Assembly (NCBI GenBank): GCA_041687095.1
Contig: JAWLCQ010000006.1
Location: 1 to 64,000, forward strand
Direction of reading: 5' to 3'
DNA: 64,000 bases
Origin: JAWLCQ01 sp041687095
GTDB lineage: Bacteria > Planctomycetota > Phycisphaerae > SM23-33
Positions 50,401-56,490 of this stretch are shown here, piece after piece (positions within the stretch are counted from its first letter, which is position 1; every line of letters begins with the position of its first letter). The translations under genes and the position numbers were made by a program. Below the pieces are notes generated by a model that was not told where the DNA came from, ran no database searches, and saw only the letters and a program-made list of their open reading frames with translations.

Positions 50401-52254
50401 GTCCTCGGGGGCCTTCTTGCGGTGCTTGGCGGCGTCCCAGCTCTCGTGGGCCTCGACGCACAGGACCAGCAGCGGGTCGGAGCCCTTGGCGGTCTTGGCG
50501 AAGGCCTGCAGGGCCTCGAAGTCCTTCGTGCCCCCGAAGTTCTTGCGGTCGCCGTTGAGTTCGTTCAGCAGATCCTTCATGGCCTTCGACAGCCCGGCCT
50601 TGGCGATGGCGTCCTTCAGGAGGCCCAGGCGAACGGGCATGTCGAGCAGCGGGGAGTACATGAAGTCGGAGCGGAGCCTGTTGCGGTCGAAGCTGTCGGG
50701 GTAGCAGGTCAGGTAGTCGCGGGCGGTGGCGAGGAGGGGTTCCCCGAGCTTCTTGGCGAGGGGAGCGAAGGCGGCCTCGGCGGCTTTGAGTTCGGCCCCG
50801 GCGCCCTGCAGGGCCTTCTGGGCCTCGGCGAGGGCGTTCTTCTCCTTGTCCCCGGCCTTATCGCTCTTGGCGGCCTTCTGGGCGGTGTCGAAGCGGGCCT
50901 GGGCGTTGTCGGCCTTGGTGCGGGCGTCGGCGACGGCCTTGTAGGCGTCCTGGGCGAGGCGGTTGTACCAGTCCATGACGGCGACGCGGTAGCTCAGGAC
51001 GGTCCCGAAGTGCTGGCCCTTGCTGACGGCGGCGAGCTGCTTGTCGAGTTCCTTGCCCTCGGTGAGCTGCACCCAGTCGCGGAGGTCGTCGGTGCTCATC
51101 GCGTCGGGGTGCCTGGCGAGGAAGGCGATGCGGACGGGGGCGTCCTTGAGGTACGCCGTCTGGATGCTGCGCAGGCGGGGCTGCAGGGTGCGGGGGCTGT
51201 CGGCGTATTTGGCCTTGAGGGCGTCGAACTTCTTCTGGATGTCCGCGTCGCTGACCAGTTCCTGGCCCTCGACGTGGAAGACCGGGGCGTTTTCGGTGAT
51301 GACGGAGACGAAGCGGTAGTAGTCCCCGCGGTCTTTGGAGTCGGCGTAGAGCTTCTCGTGGGCGAGGAACTTCTTGGCCAGGTCGAGCTTGGCGGCATCG
51401 GGGGCGACGTCCTTGAGCAGCGCGAACTGCCCGACGAGGTAGTCCGGGAGCGGAGCGGCGGCGACCTGCTGGATCTCCAGCAGCAGCGCGATCAGCTCGG
51501 GCTTGGGCAGGGTGTCGTCGGCGGCTTGGTAGACGCGCCACAGGGCCTCGTAGTCGGAGGGGCGGCCCTTGGCCATGACGCGGAGGGTGGCGACGTAGCG
51601 TTCCTCGGGGGAGCGGCCGAGGGCGGCGGTTCCGGCGGCGTCGGCGAGGCGGCGGTGCACGTGGTGGACGCGTGCGGGGGCGGGGAACGTCTCGATGAGG
51701 AGGGCGGCGACGCGGCGGGACTGGTCGCCCCCGAGCCCGTCGAGCAGGCGGTCGAGGGTGGCGGTTCCGAGGGACCAGGCGGCATCGGTGGGCCCGTAGA
51801 GGGCGATGTACTTCTGGAGGACGTCGGGATGGGCCCCCTCGCGCAGCAGGTAGTGCATGGCCTGGCGGAGTTCGGGCGTCGCCTTGGGCTGGTTCTGGAC
51901 GTAGTAGAGGTACTTGCCCAGGGCGTCGCGGTACTCGGCGGCTTGGGCGGCGAGGGTGGCGGCCTGGTACACCAGGGCCAGGTCCTTCCCGCCGGCGGCA
52001 TCGAGGAGGGCGTTGGCCCGCTGGTAGGCGGTGACGTAGCGCCCATCGGCGACGGCGGCCTGGAGGGAAAGCTCCAGGGCCTCCTTCGGGGGGGCCTTCT
52101 GGGTCAGCAGCTTGTCCAGGGCCGCGTCGACCTGGCCGAACTTCTTCTCCTGGATCAGTTTCTGTGCATCCTCGATGGGCCCGCCGAATACGGCATCAGA
52201 CGCCCACGCACCCAGGAGCAGCATCGCCAGACAGGCAGTTGCGAACTTTCTCAT
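44419..52254 (-). CDS. Giant secreted TPR / beta-module / PA14-like protein
   Basis: 2611 residues, first gene of the operon. Signal peptide 1-24 (MRKFATACLAMLLLGAWASD). Residues about 25-1300 are a long alpha-solenoid with a coiled coil at about 437-507. Three similar beta modules follow: about 1434-1500 (VLDPDRDVSMGKD ... TETEPHSAMF), 1879-1965 (VVDYDLDLTDERD ... NHAGTF) and 2229-2322 (VTDPDSDVSDARD ... SETLPHSGVFTG, then VTFTYVDR). Their Asp-rich loops suggest metal binding. About 1630-1745 resembles a PA14 domain (AFLLIDGQMYLGGN, KGAHRLEVLVAD). About 2355-2611 is a regular TPR block of CpoB/BamD type. AAAGGTGAG lies about 7 bases before the ATG. It is probably a periplasm- or surface-spanning scaffold, perhaps binding polysaccharide. 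No known protein of this architecture comes to mind. Confidence 0.85.
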   Translation of the reverse strand: MRKFATACLAMLLLGAWASDAVFGGPIEDAQKLIQEKKFGQVDAALDKLLTQKAPPKEALELSLQAAVADGRYVTAYQRANALLDAAGGKDLALVYQAATLAAQAAEYRDALGKYLYYVQNQPKATPELRQAMHYLLREGAHPDVLQKYIALYGPTDAAWSLGTATLDRLLDGLGGDQSRRVAALLIETFPAPARVHHVHRRLADAAGTAALGRSPEERYVATLRVMAKGRPSDYEALWRVYQAADDTLPKPELIALLLEIQQVAAAPLPDYLVGQFALLKDVAPDAAKLDLAKKFLAHEKLYADSKDRGDYYRFVSVITENAPVFHVEGQELVSDADIQKKFDALKAKYADSPRTLQPRLRSIQTAYLKDAPVRIAFLARHPDAMSTDDLRDWVQLTEGKELDKQLAAVSKGQHFGTVLSYRVAVMDWYNRLAQDAYKAVADARTKADNAQARFDTAQKAAKSDKAGDKEKNALAEAQKALQGAGAELKAAEAAFAPLAKKLGEPLLATARDYLTCYPDSFDRNRLRSDFMYSPLLDMPVRLGLLKDAIAKAGLSKAMKDLLNELNGDRKNFGGTKDFEALQAFAKTAKGSDPLLVLCVEAHESWDAAKHRKKAPEDVAKILAQAKGTLFAGDGPKDAPEWVLYRIYSRHRGVMWNDRDGFYAMAETWAPRMGLGADWEGTARRVRELGNSGLLYTLAKHYVQQVQAAKSAGDERVWQELASARNPKEDPQSVFAPVYDRMGWERALAYLYNQASNDRDNQQKWADEIGVLMGTKGFAFSSSAGAYSWLSNLYNLAASDRKLSPKSAEAIWAFYLADADRTKDYSVWSEGLVYGMLRRSGHGEAAQKFYEAYLGNLVSKRPARAQIESCSVIAYHDGPAREAAGQYESGKRNHMLFQLLPPLLEQVAQEGFAGVTLHQQLFDTARWYATTGDEGWKGMNAQGMQLCRTLAEALAAGASYSGAPHHRVYALEVAAADAARQADWASLATLIPSYARHLPDHGDWDYNLRSRIEPLCSTLEQARASEMAFAFITALDRMHAVPDKARKQMAVVKSRAARAITGLIAVRTDDPTYDLHMAAQALSFGNEVRAWELTEAKIGMLPKAWESLDPDYVAWCIEQLAAQKRLKEALDLAMTVLLREQDLPDELAARLLLAKGNIYRAMENFQAAKLEYQSLRSNPRYSKTQAGQRALYSMIDLFVTMADYGAADEILERLVDHEDVRVQAEAYYLYAKMSFLQEEYKEAYEYVRKVFDRVPDHVEAAFLEGELHLRLPGGLQHTEVRIGQARLRTILVPGRVLTMKLRDTNLAIARGGAAVPVVVRTSVGKDEEHVKLLPSSADKYEFTASITTSLGQPAPGNMNLEILGEDVISYRIDPEYQKANEINYPPKNLEVKADGSLAVSSGEILSREEQEQRALERKMAAAQAQETSRRFDVLRSGTTVRPGSPVYVQVLDPDRDVSMGKDKVTVRIATSSGDVIESFELTETEPHSAMFRAQVPTGIPLPKASASDTAEGLDPSVLINSTRKESWSSLSDGKKPKSIEVDTMSSHEMQQVSIKMTSPGQVRSVALLGMLAGDYEELAAFPERSEQQKGGLTVASAYNVNAGSVDDMRKQIALRGGKARWQEAAAFDRSATDYKDRQGWMVSQMSGVFWLPEDQAVEFKFVQPLSPHNWQHAFLLIDGQMYLGGNMTKDTIGWTRRVFLAKGAHRLEVLVADQHAKSQAVVGYMKDDGTFAPLPAEWFSVAANPGLAEYLKPKGKITMTDDGFTAVLAEPTRLRKVQWVFEDFTGNAVEASEIAILDSHGRPVVPVEKDFTAGRTNDSLEIAPGDTITVTYVDEKRVSVGSPELTSTLKASYYNGEIELAYEDIDERTKQSIFHPAKRFRVGDQLMIRVVDYDLDLTDERDVVEIEVTTGSGERLVLKALETGQHGQHNHAGTFMAVLRTGEQTGGDQIKVRQDDIIKVAYLDKENTAPGVPIQREYEVMEAGQATPRPLVYRTSVTQEKDTSDEAARKAERIKQKLALPEDPVVFKDVVIATHPEYSPQGKSAAPAPQPAGTPEDPIRCSVIAPILFEVNYPTLALHAGSHWAATAVAQSELDAAREENREARIVAVPLSIGTADGLARAKGYDVRVQSHFRADAESMLSAGTFAGVIRLQMGSPGDEVDDVIVTTDGLVPRTEDELKKIATLVVCGSDVVHVTVEDAITKERHTRSIRLLSDGRLELLDPSYTIVKNAIHLGEKFFVQVTDPDSDVSDARDELTVVARSGVGDQLTLTLSETLPHSGVFTGSFEPVYVGEKKERLDPKDDVLSVGFGDQVTFTYVDRISLASDAERTVEGTGSIFFGANAEVAVFTKLFTDPEMAVKTRFLMAEALFEVAKEHRKLGKEDLASEELAQGKRILEEALADYPNTTLASQGEYLLANLAQELANFDEAIARYANVITTWGASEYASRSQLQKAICYESLENYDAACEEYVKLTYIYPESPLVANAVVRLGNYYYKRGRYDTAGEVFFKFQDRNPQHKLASRALFLSGQCFYKMNDFKTAAERFALLVETYPDDREIRPEAMYWLGESYFNARNYQFAYQSFKKLTWDYPEDKWAKIARGRLTERAFSEME

Positions 52255-52330
52255 GACTCGCTCACCTTTTCTCGTTCCGGACCGTCCGTTTTACTTGGAT
52301 CGGGAGAGTCTTCCAGTATGGCACAAACCC

Positions 52331-52348
52331 GCCCGCGTTCGTGCGGGC
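52331..52348 (-). promoter_or_regulatory. Hairpin in the leader of the TPR/ExbBD operon
   Basis: GCCCGC and GCGGGC flank a 6-base loop about 77-94 bases upstream of the giant gene's start. It could be a 5' leader structure, or a terminator remnant since GGGTTTG follows on the minus strand. No clear promoter hexamers are seen in 52255-52552 on the minus strand; the rest of this gap shows nothing else. Confidence 0.3.
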
Positions 52349-52552
52349 ATTTGCCTTCCGTTGTCCTTAGGTTCAACCGCAAGCACCCGCCAGGGTTCCG
52401 AACCCAGGGAACCGCTTCTCCAAGTCCCGGGCTCCCCGGTCCCGGCCCCACAGGGCCGCACCGGACGCAACGGGACCAACACGTCCCCCTATGAACCCCG
52501 CGGGCTGGACAAGGTTGCGTGAATTCCCGAGGCGCCTTTCCCCGCATGGGGT

Positions 52553-52581
52553 TTGACATCCGCATCCCAAACGGGTACCAA
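52553..52581 (+). promoter_or_regulatory. Candidate promoter of the aldo/keto reductase gene
   Basis: A perfect -35 TTGACA (52553-52558), a 17-base spacer, then TACCAA (52576-52581), a poor -10 with three matches. It is placed 43 bases before the start codon. Spacing and -35 are ideal, but the -10 is weak. Confidence 0.4.
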
Positions 52582-52624
52582 CCCTTCGACACACTCCGCA
52601 GATGGACCGAAAGGAACCGCAGAC

Positions 52625-53596
52625 ATGGCCGACTCCCGCATCCCCACCACACGCATCGCCCCCTCCCCCCGCCCGCACGGCGTCCTGGCCTTGGGCTGCT
52701 GGCAGTTCGGGGCCGACTACTGGGCCCACCAGTCCGACCCCGACTCCCTCGCCGCCATGGCCGCCGCCCTCGATGCGGGCATGAACCACTTCGACACCGC
52801 CGAAGGGTACGGCCGCGAGGCGCACTCGGAGAAGCTCGTCGGGCAGTTCCTCCAGGGCAAGCGTGATCGTGTGTTCCTGGCGACCAAGCTGTTCCCCAAC
52901 GAACTCGACCCCGCCGCCACCCTCCGCAAGGTCGACGCCTCCCGCCAGCGCCTGGGCGTGGACGTGGTGGACCTGTTCTACATCCATTGGCCGCGGCAGG
53001 GGCAGGACATCCGCCCCGTCATGGAGGGCCTGGAGACCGCCCGCCAACAGGGCAAGATCCACGCCATCGGGGTCAGCAACTTCTCCGTCGCCGACATGGA
53101 GCAGGCCTCCGAGGCCGGGCGCATCGACGCCCACCAGCTCTGCTACAACCTCTTCTGGCGGGTCCACGAGACGGACGTCATCCCCTGGTGCAACGCCCAC
53201 AACATCGCCGTCGTCACCTACAGCTCCATCGCCCAGGGCGTCCTCACCGGCAAGTTCCCCCGCGAGGTCTCCTTCCCCGAGGGCGACGGGCGGAAGAAGA
53301 TCGCCTACTTCCGCGAGGGCGTCTGGCCGCACGTGCATGCGGGCGTCGAGCAGCTCAAGGCCCTCGCCACCGAACTGAACCGCCCCCTGGTGGACCTGGC
53401 CATCCGCTGGGTCGTCCAGCGCCCGGACATCGACGAGGTCATCGTCGGATCCCGCAACGCCGGGCAGGTGGCGGCCAACGCCGCCGCCTTCGACGGCGAA
53501 ATCCCTCAGAGCGCTCTGGACCGGATGACCGCCATCAGCGACGATGTCATCCGGCGCCTCCCGCAGGACGACAACCTGTGGGGGTTCCATCCGTAG
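52625..53596 (+). CDS. Aldo/keto reductase
   Basis: NADPH-dependent oxidoreductase of the AKR superfamily, a TIM barrel reducing aldehydes or ketones of sugars and other metabolites. 323 residues. The catalytic tetrad is complete: Asp57 and Tyr62 in NHFDTAEGYG, Lys88 in FLATKLF and His121 in FYIHWPRQG. GVSNFSVADMEQA and the C-terminal cofactor site EVIVGSRNAGQVAAN are typical of the AKR11/YhdN-like group. ATG at 52625 follows AAAGGA by 9 bases. It stands alone between the TPR operon and a repeat. The substrate cannot be told. Confidence 0.92.
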   Translation: MADSRIPTTRIAPSPRPHGVLALGCWQFGADYWAHQSDPDSLAAMAAALDAGMNHFDTAEGYGREAHSEKLVGQFLQGKRDRVFLATKLFPNELDPAATLRKVDASRQRLGVDVVDLFYIHWPRQGQDIRPVMEGLETARQQGKIHAIGVSNFSVADMEQASEAGRIDAHQLCYNLFWRVHETDVIPWCNAHNIAVVTYSSIAQGVLTGKFPREVSFPEGDGRKKIAYFREGVWPHVHAGVEQLKALATELNRPLVDLAIRWVVQRPDIDEVIVGSRNAGQVAANAAAFDGEIPQSALDRMTAISDDVIRRLPQDDNLWGFHP

Positions 53597-53602
53597 GCCG
53601 CT

Positions 53603-53636
53603 TTCACGCCTTCGCAAACAGCGGCGAAGGCGTGAA
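53603..53636. repeat. TTCACGCCTTCGC hairpin after the reductase gene
   Basis: TTCACGCCTTCGC (53603-53615) pairs perfectly with 53624-53636 around AAACAGCG. It starts 6 bases after the stop codon and matches the outer arms of the element at 6284-6500. It may aid termination though no T-run follows. Confidence 0.7.
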
Positions 53637-53661
53637 GAGTGAGACTGCGTCGCAAGTGCTG

Positions 53662-53846
53662 TGGAGTGCGGTGCTTCAGCACCGCTTTGCACCCACGCGC
53701 ATGTGTCCTGTGGAAGATTCCTCCGCACACCGAGCTTTGAAAACCTGTCAACGGCAGAGCCCCTGTCCATGAGACCGTTCAGCAGAGTCGGGCGTTCGCA
53801 CTTGATCGACGTCCAGCGGAAAGCGGTGCTGAAGCACCGCACTCCA
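53662..53846. repeat. 185-bp element with perfect 27-bp inverted ends
   Basis: 53662-53688 (TGGAGTGCGGTGCTTCAGCA...) and 53820-53846 are exact reverse complements over 27 bases. Each end is itself a hairpin (GCGGTGCTTCAGCACCGC). The interior 53689-53819 has no gene. The GGAGTGCGG theme is shared with the hairpin inside mnmE. It looks like a MITE-type unit. Confidence 0.88.
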
Positions 53847-53890
53847 TAGGGATTGCCTCCAAGTCCCGCGCACGCGCACGCAAAGCACGG

Positions 53891-53896
53891 TATACT
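53891..53896 (+). promoter_or_regulatory. Candidate -10 box for the GH65 gene
   Basis: TATACT lies 60 bases before the GTG start of the phosphorylase. No matching -35 is present at normal spacing. It is the only AT-rich hexamer in this GC-rich stretch. Confidence 0.35.
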
Positions 53897-53956
53897 GCTC
53901 TCCCCCTCCGGCGGCGATGTCCCCCCGCCCGAGGGGCAATCGATAAGGAGACGCAC

Positions 53957-56188
53957 GTGAGCAACGAGTTCGTTACGCCTTCCTCGAAGGACTGGCTGCT
54001 GGTCGAGGACGCCTTCGACAAGGACGCCGCCGCGAAGTTCGAGACCCTCTTCACGCTCGCCAACGGCTACGCGGGCCTGCGCGGATCCGCCGAGGTCACG
54101 CCCGATCTGGGCGATGCGGGCTACTTCGTCGCGGGCGTGTTCGGCAACACGGGGGGGTTCGGCCATGAGATCGTGAACCTGCCGACCTGGGCGGGCGTGT
54201 CGGGCAACATGGACGGGTTCGACTACGACCTCCACAAGGGCGCCGTCCTCGCCTACCGCCGCACGCTCGACATGCGCCAGGGCCTCCTGTTCACGTCCAT
54301 CGACTACCGCGACGGCGCCAAGCACACCACCCGCTGGGAATCCGCCCGCCTGGTGCACAAGACGCGCAAGCACCTCGCCCTCCTGTGGGGCCGCGTCACG
54401 CCCCTGGACTTCTCCGGGCGGCTGACCGTGTCGCAGGCCATCGACGCCCACTCCGTCAAGTACGCCTCCTCCTCGCACCGCAGCCACTGGGGCGAGCTGC
54501 GCCCGCTGGACCTGGGCGAGGCGGGGATCGCCATGGACCTCACCCTCGCCAAGACCGGCATCCGCGTGGTCGAGCTGTCGCAGCTCCGCGTCGCCGGGGC
54601 GCAGAAGCGGTCCGTCACGCTCGACGACGACCGCGTCCGCGAGTCGTTCGTCTGCGACATGAAGCAGGGCCAGCCCGTCACCTGGGAGAAGCGGTTCGCC
54701 TGCGTCACCTCCCGCGACGCCGCCGACCCCCTCGCCGCCGCCCGCGAGGAACTGGCGAGCACGGGCAAGAAGACCATCGTCGCCCTGTGCAAGGAGCACA
54801 CCAAGGCGTGGGAGAAGGTCTGGGACGTCTCGGACGTCGTCATCGAGGGCGACGCTCGCGCCCAGCAGGCCATCCGCTTCAACACCTTCCATCTCGCCTC
54901 CCTCGCCGCCCCCGAGGACGAGCACGTTTCCATCGGCGCCAAGGGCCTGCACGGAACGGGCTACCGCGGGTGCGTGTTCTGGGACACCGAGACCTACATG
55001 GTCCCCTTCTTCACCTTCACCGACCCCGCCTCCGCCCGCGCGCTGCTGATGTACCGCTACCACCTGCTCCCCGACGCCATCGAGAACGCCAGGGCCTCCG
55101 GGCTCGCGGGCGCCCGCATTCCGTGGAACGCCACCCTCACCGCCCGCGAGGGCATGGGCTTCGGGTGGCAGGACCACCAGACGGGCGACTTGGCGTACGC
55201 GGTCGACCAGTACATCACCGCGACGGGGGACCGCGAGTTCTACCTCGGCCGCCAGGGCCCCGCCGGGGCCTTCGCCGCCCCCGGGGCGGAGATGATCATC
55301 GAAACCGCCCGCTTCTGGGCGACGCGGGGCGAGTACGACGAGAGCGGCCGCTACAACATCCGCCGCATCTGCGGGCCCGACGAGATCCACGGCGGGATCA
55401 ACAACAACACCTACACCAACTACCTCGCCGCCTGGAACCTCCGCCGCGCCGTGACCGCGATGTCCGACGCCCGCTCCGCCGGCGTCGCCGACCAGCTCGC
55501 CGCGAAACTCCACGTCACCGACGAGGAAGTCGCCCGCTGGGCGAAGATCGCCGACGACATGGTCCTGCCCTACAGCGAGCAGCGCGGCTTCCACGAGCAG
55601 TTCGAGGGCTTCTTCCAGCTCGCCGAGCCCGTCATCGACCCCCACCGCACGCAGAACGAGTACACCGGGCCCGTCCTGCACTCCTACCGCCCCACCCAGG
55701 GCGCCAAGCAGGCGGACACGGTCCTCATGTACTACCTCTGGCCCCACGCGTTCGACGACAAGACCCGCCGCACCGCGTACAAGTACTACGAGCCCCGCTG
55801 CACGCACTGCTCGTCGCTCTCCCGCGGCGCCCACGCCGTCCTCGCCGCGCAGATCGGCCTGACGGGCGAGGCCTACCGCCTCTGGCTGCGCGGGGCGGAG
55901 CTGGACTACGGCGAGTTCGCCGAGTGCGACAGCGGGATCCACGCGGCGTCGCTGGGCGGGGCGTGGCAGGGCGTGATCATGGGCTTCGCGGGCTTCACGA
56001 TCCGCGACGGGCTCCCCAGCTTCACCCCCCACCTGCCCGCGAAGTGGAAGAGCCTCCGCTTCACCGTCCGCTGGGGCAAGACGCTCCTGGACGTCTCCGC
56101 GACCCCCAAGCAGGTCACCGTCCGTCCGCGCAAGGGCAGCGTACAGGCGTACGTGGACGGGGAGATGAAGAAACTCAGCGCGAAGTAG
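53957..56188 (+). CDS. Glycoside hydrolase family 65 phosphorylase
   Basis: GH65 enzymes mostly phosphorolyse alpha-glucosidic disaccharides (maltose, trehalose, kojibiose, nigerose), giving beta-glucose 1-phosphate. 743 residues, standard length. The N-terminal beta-sandwich begins WLLVEDAFDKDAAAKFETLF with LANGYAGLRGS. In the (alpha/alpha)6 barrel are GYRGCVFWDTETYMVPFF and the catalytic acid Glu476 in CGPDEIHGGINNNTYTNY. The phosphate-binding loop reads GAKQADTVLMYY. A C-terminal jellyroll follows. GTG at 53957 has AAGGAG 6 bases upstream. Phosphorylase rather than hydrolase is supported by the KQAD loop. The exact sugar cannot be read. A perfect intrinsic terminator follows. Confidence 0.92.
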   Translation: MSNEFVTPSSKDWLLVEDAFDKDAAAKFETLFTLANGYAGLRGSAEVTPDLGDAGYFVAGVFGNTGGFGHEIVNLPTWAGVSGNMDGFDYDLHKGAVLAYRRTLDMRQGLLFTSIDYRDGAKHTTRWESARLVHKTRKHLALLWGRVTPLDFSGRLTVSQAIDAHSVKYASSSHRSHWGELRPLDLGEAGIAMDLTLAKTGIRVVELSQLRVAGAQKRSVTLDDDRVRESFVCDMKQGQPVTWEKRFACVTSRDAADPLAAAREELASTGKKTIVALCKEHTKAWEKVWDVSDVVIEGDARAQQAIRFNTFHLASLAAPEDEHVSIGAKGLHGTGYRGCVFWDTETYMVPFFTFTDPASARALLMYRYHLLPDAIENARASGLAGARIPWNATLTAREGMGFGWQDHQTGDLAYAVDQYITATGDREFYLGRQGPAGAFAAPGAEMIIETARFWATRGEYDESGRYNIRRICGPDEIHGGINNNTYTNYLAAWNLRRAVTAMSDARSAGVADQLAAKLHVTDEEVARWAKIADDMVLPYSEQRGFHEQFEGFFQLAEPVIDPHRTQNEYTGPVLHSYRPTQGAKQADTVLMYYLWPHAFDDKTRRTAYKYYEPRCTHCSSLSRGAHAVLAAQIGLTGEAYRLWLRGAELDYGEFAECDSGIHAASLGGAWQGVIMGFAGFTIRDGLPSFTPHLPAKWKSLRFTVRWGKTLLDVSATPKQVTVRPRKGSVQAYVDGEMKKLSAK

Positions 56189-56255
56189 CGGAGCACAGAA
56201 CGAGTCCCGATCCCTGACGCCCTCCGACTGCCCTGGGGAGGTGGCCCGGTATGAC

Positions 56256-56276
56256 CCGCAGAGACCTGCGGTTTTT
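56256..56276 (+). terminator. Intrinsic terminator of the GH65 gene
   Basis: CCGCAG, loop AGAC, CTGCGG, then TTTTT: a classical stem and T-run 68 bases after the stop codon. A longer outer stem GACCCG/CGGGTC surrounds it. Confidence 0.65.
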
Positions 56277-56285
56277 CCGGGTCAC

Positions 56286-56306
56286 CCCCCCGACGCAGTC
56301 GGGGGG
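56286..56306. repeat. CCCCCCGAC hairpin
   Basis: CCCCCCGAC, loop GCA, GTCGGGGGG form a perfect 9-bp stem directly after the terminator. A similar CCCCCCGACTGC occurs inside the insert in mnmE (about 2765), so it may be a dispersed palindrome. Confidence 0.6.
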
Positions 56307-56348
56307 CGTTGTCTTGCGCGGGTTTGCGGGAGACGAGACGCGTTTTCC

Positions 56349-56428
56349 GTTTAGCGGCGGTCGGTACGACCGCCCCGGGCGCTGCAGGATCTCCCGACCG
56401 GAGGCGGGCGTTCCGCCCGCCGCTAAAC
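56349..56428. repeat. GTTTAGCGGCGG inverted-repeat element
   Basis: GTTTAGCGGCGG (56349-56360) is exactly inverted at 56417-56428; inside are GGTCGGTACGACC and GGCGGGCGTTCCGCCCGCC hairpins. The 80-bp unit has no coding potential and lies between converging GH65 and ftsK genes. Confidence 0.8.
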
Positions 56429-56448
56429 ACAGAGACCAAAGAAGTTGA

Positions 56449-56490
56449 CTGCTGATCGCTGATTGCTGAACGCTGATCGCTGATCGCTGC
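56449..56490. repeat. Heptamer array of GCTGATC type next to the ftsK stop
   Basis: Degenerate tandem copies of a 7-bp unit (CTGATCG, CTGATTG, CTGAACG) run up to and touch the ftsK stop codon at 56490-56492. Read on the other strand they give ATCAGCG repeats. Such heptamer runs occur again near 60880 with another unit. Confidence 0.8.

Noticed and set aside
44407..52494. Plus-strand open frame of 2695 codons opposite the giant TPR gene
   Set aside because: It mirrors the minus-strand gene, whose GC-ending codons remove stops from one antisense frame. Its translation is a low-complexity Val/Leu/Gly/Asp/Arg-rich string with no motifs, while the minus strand has a signal peptide, TPRs and a ribosome site.
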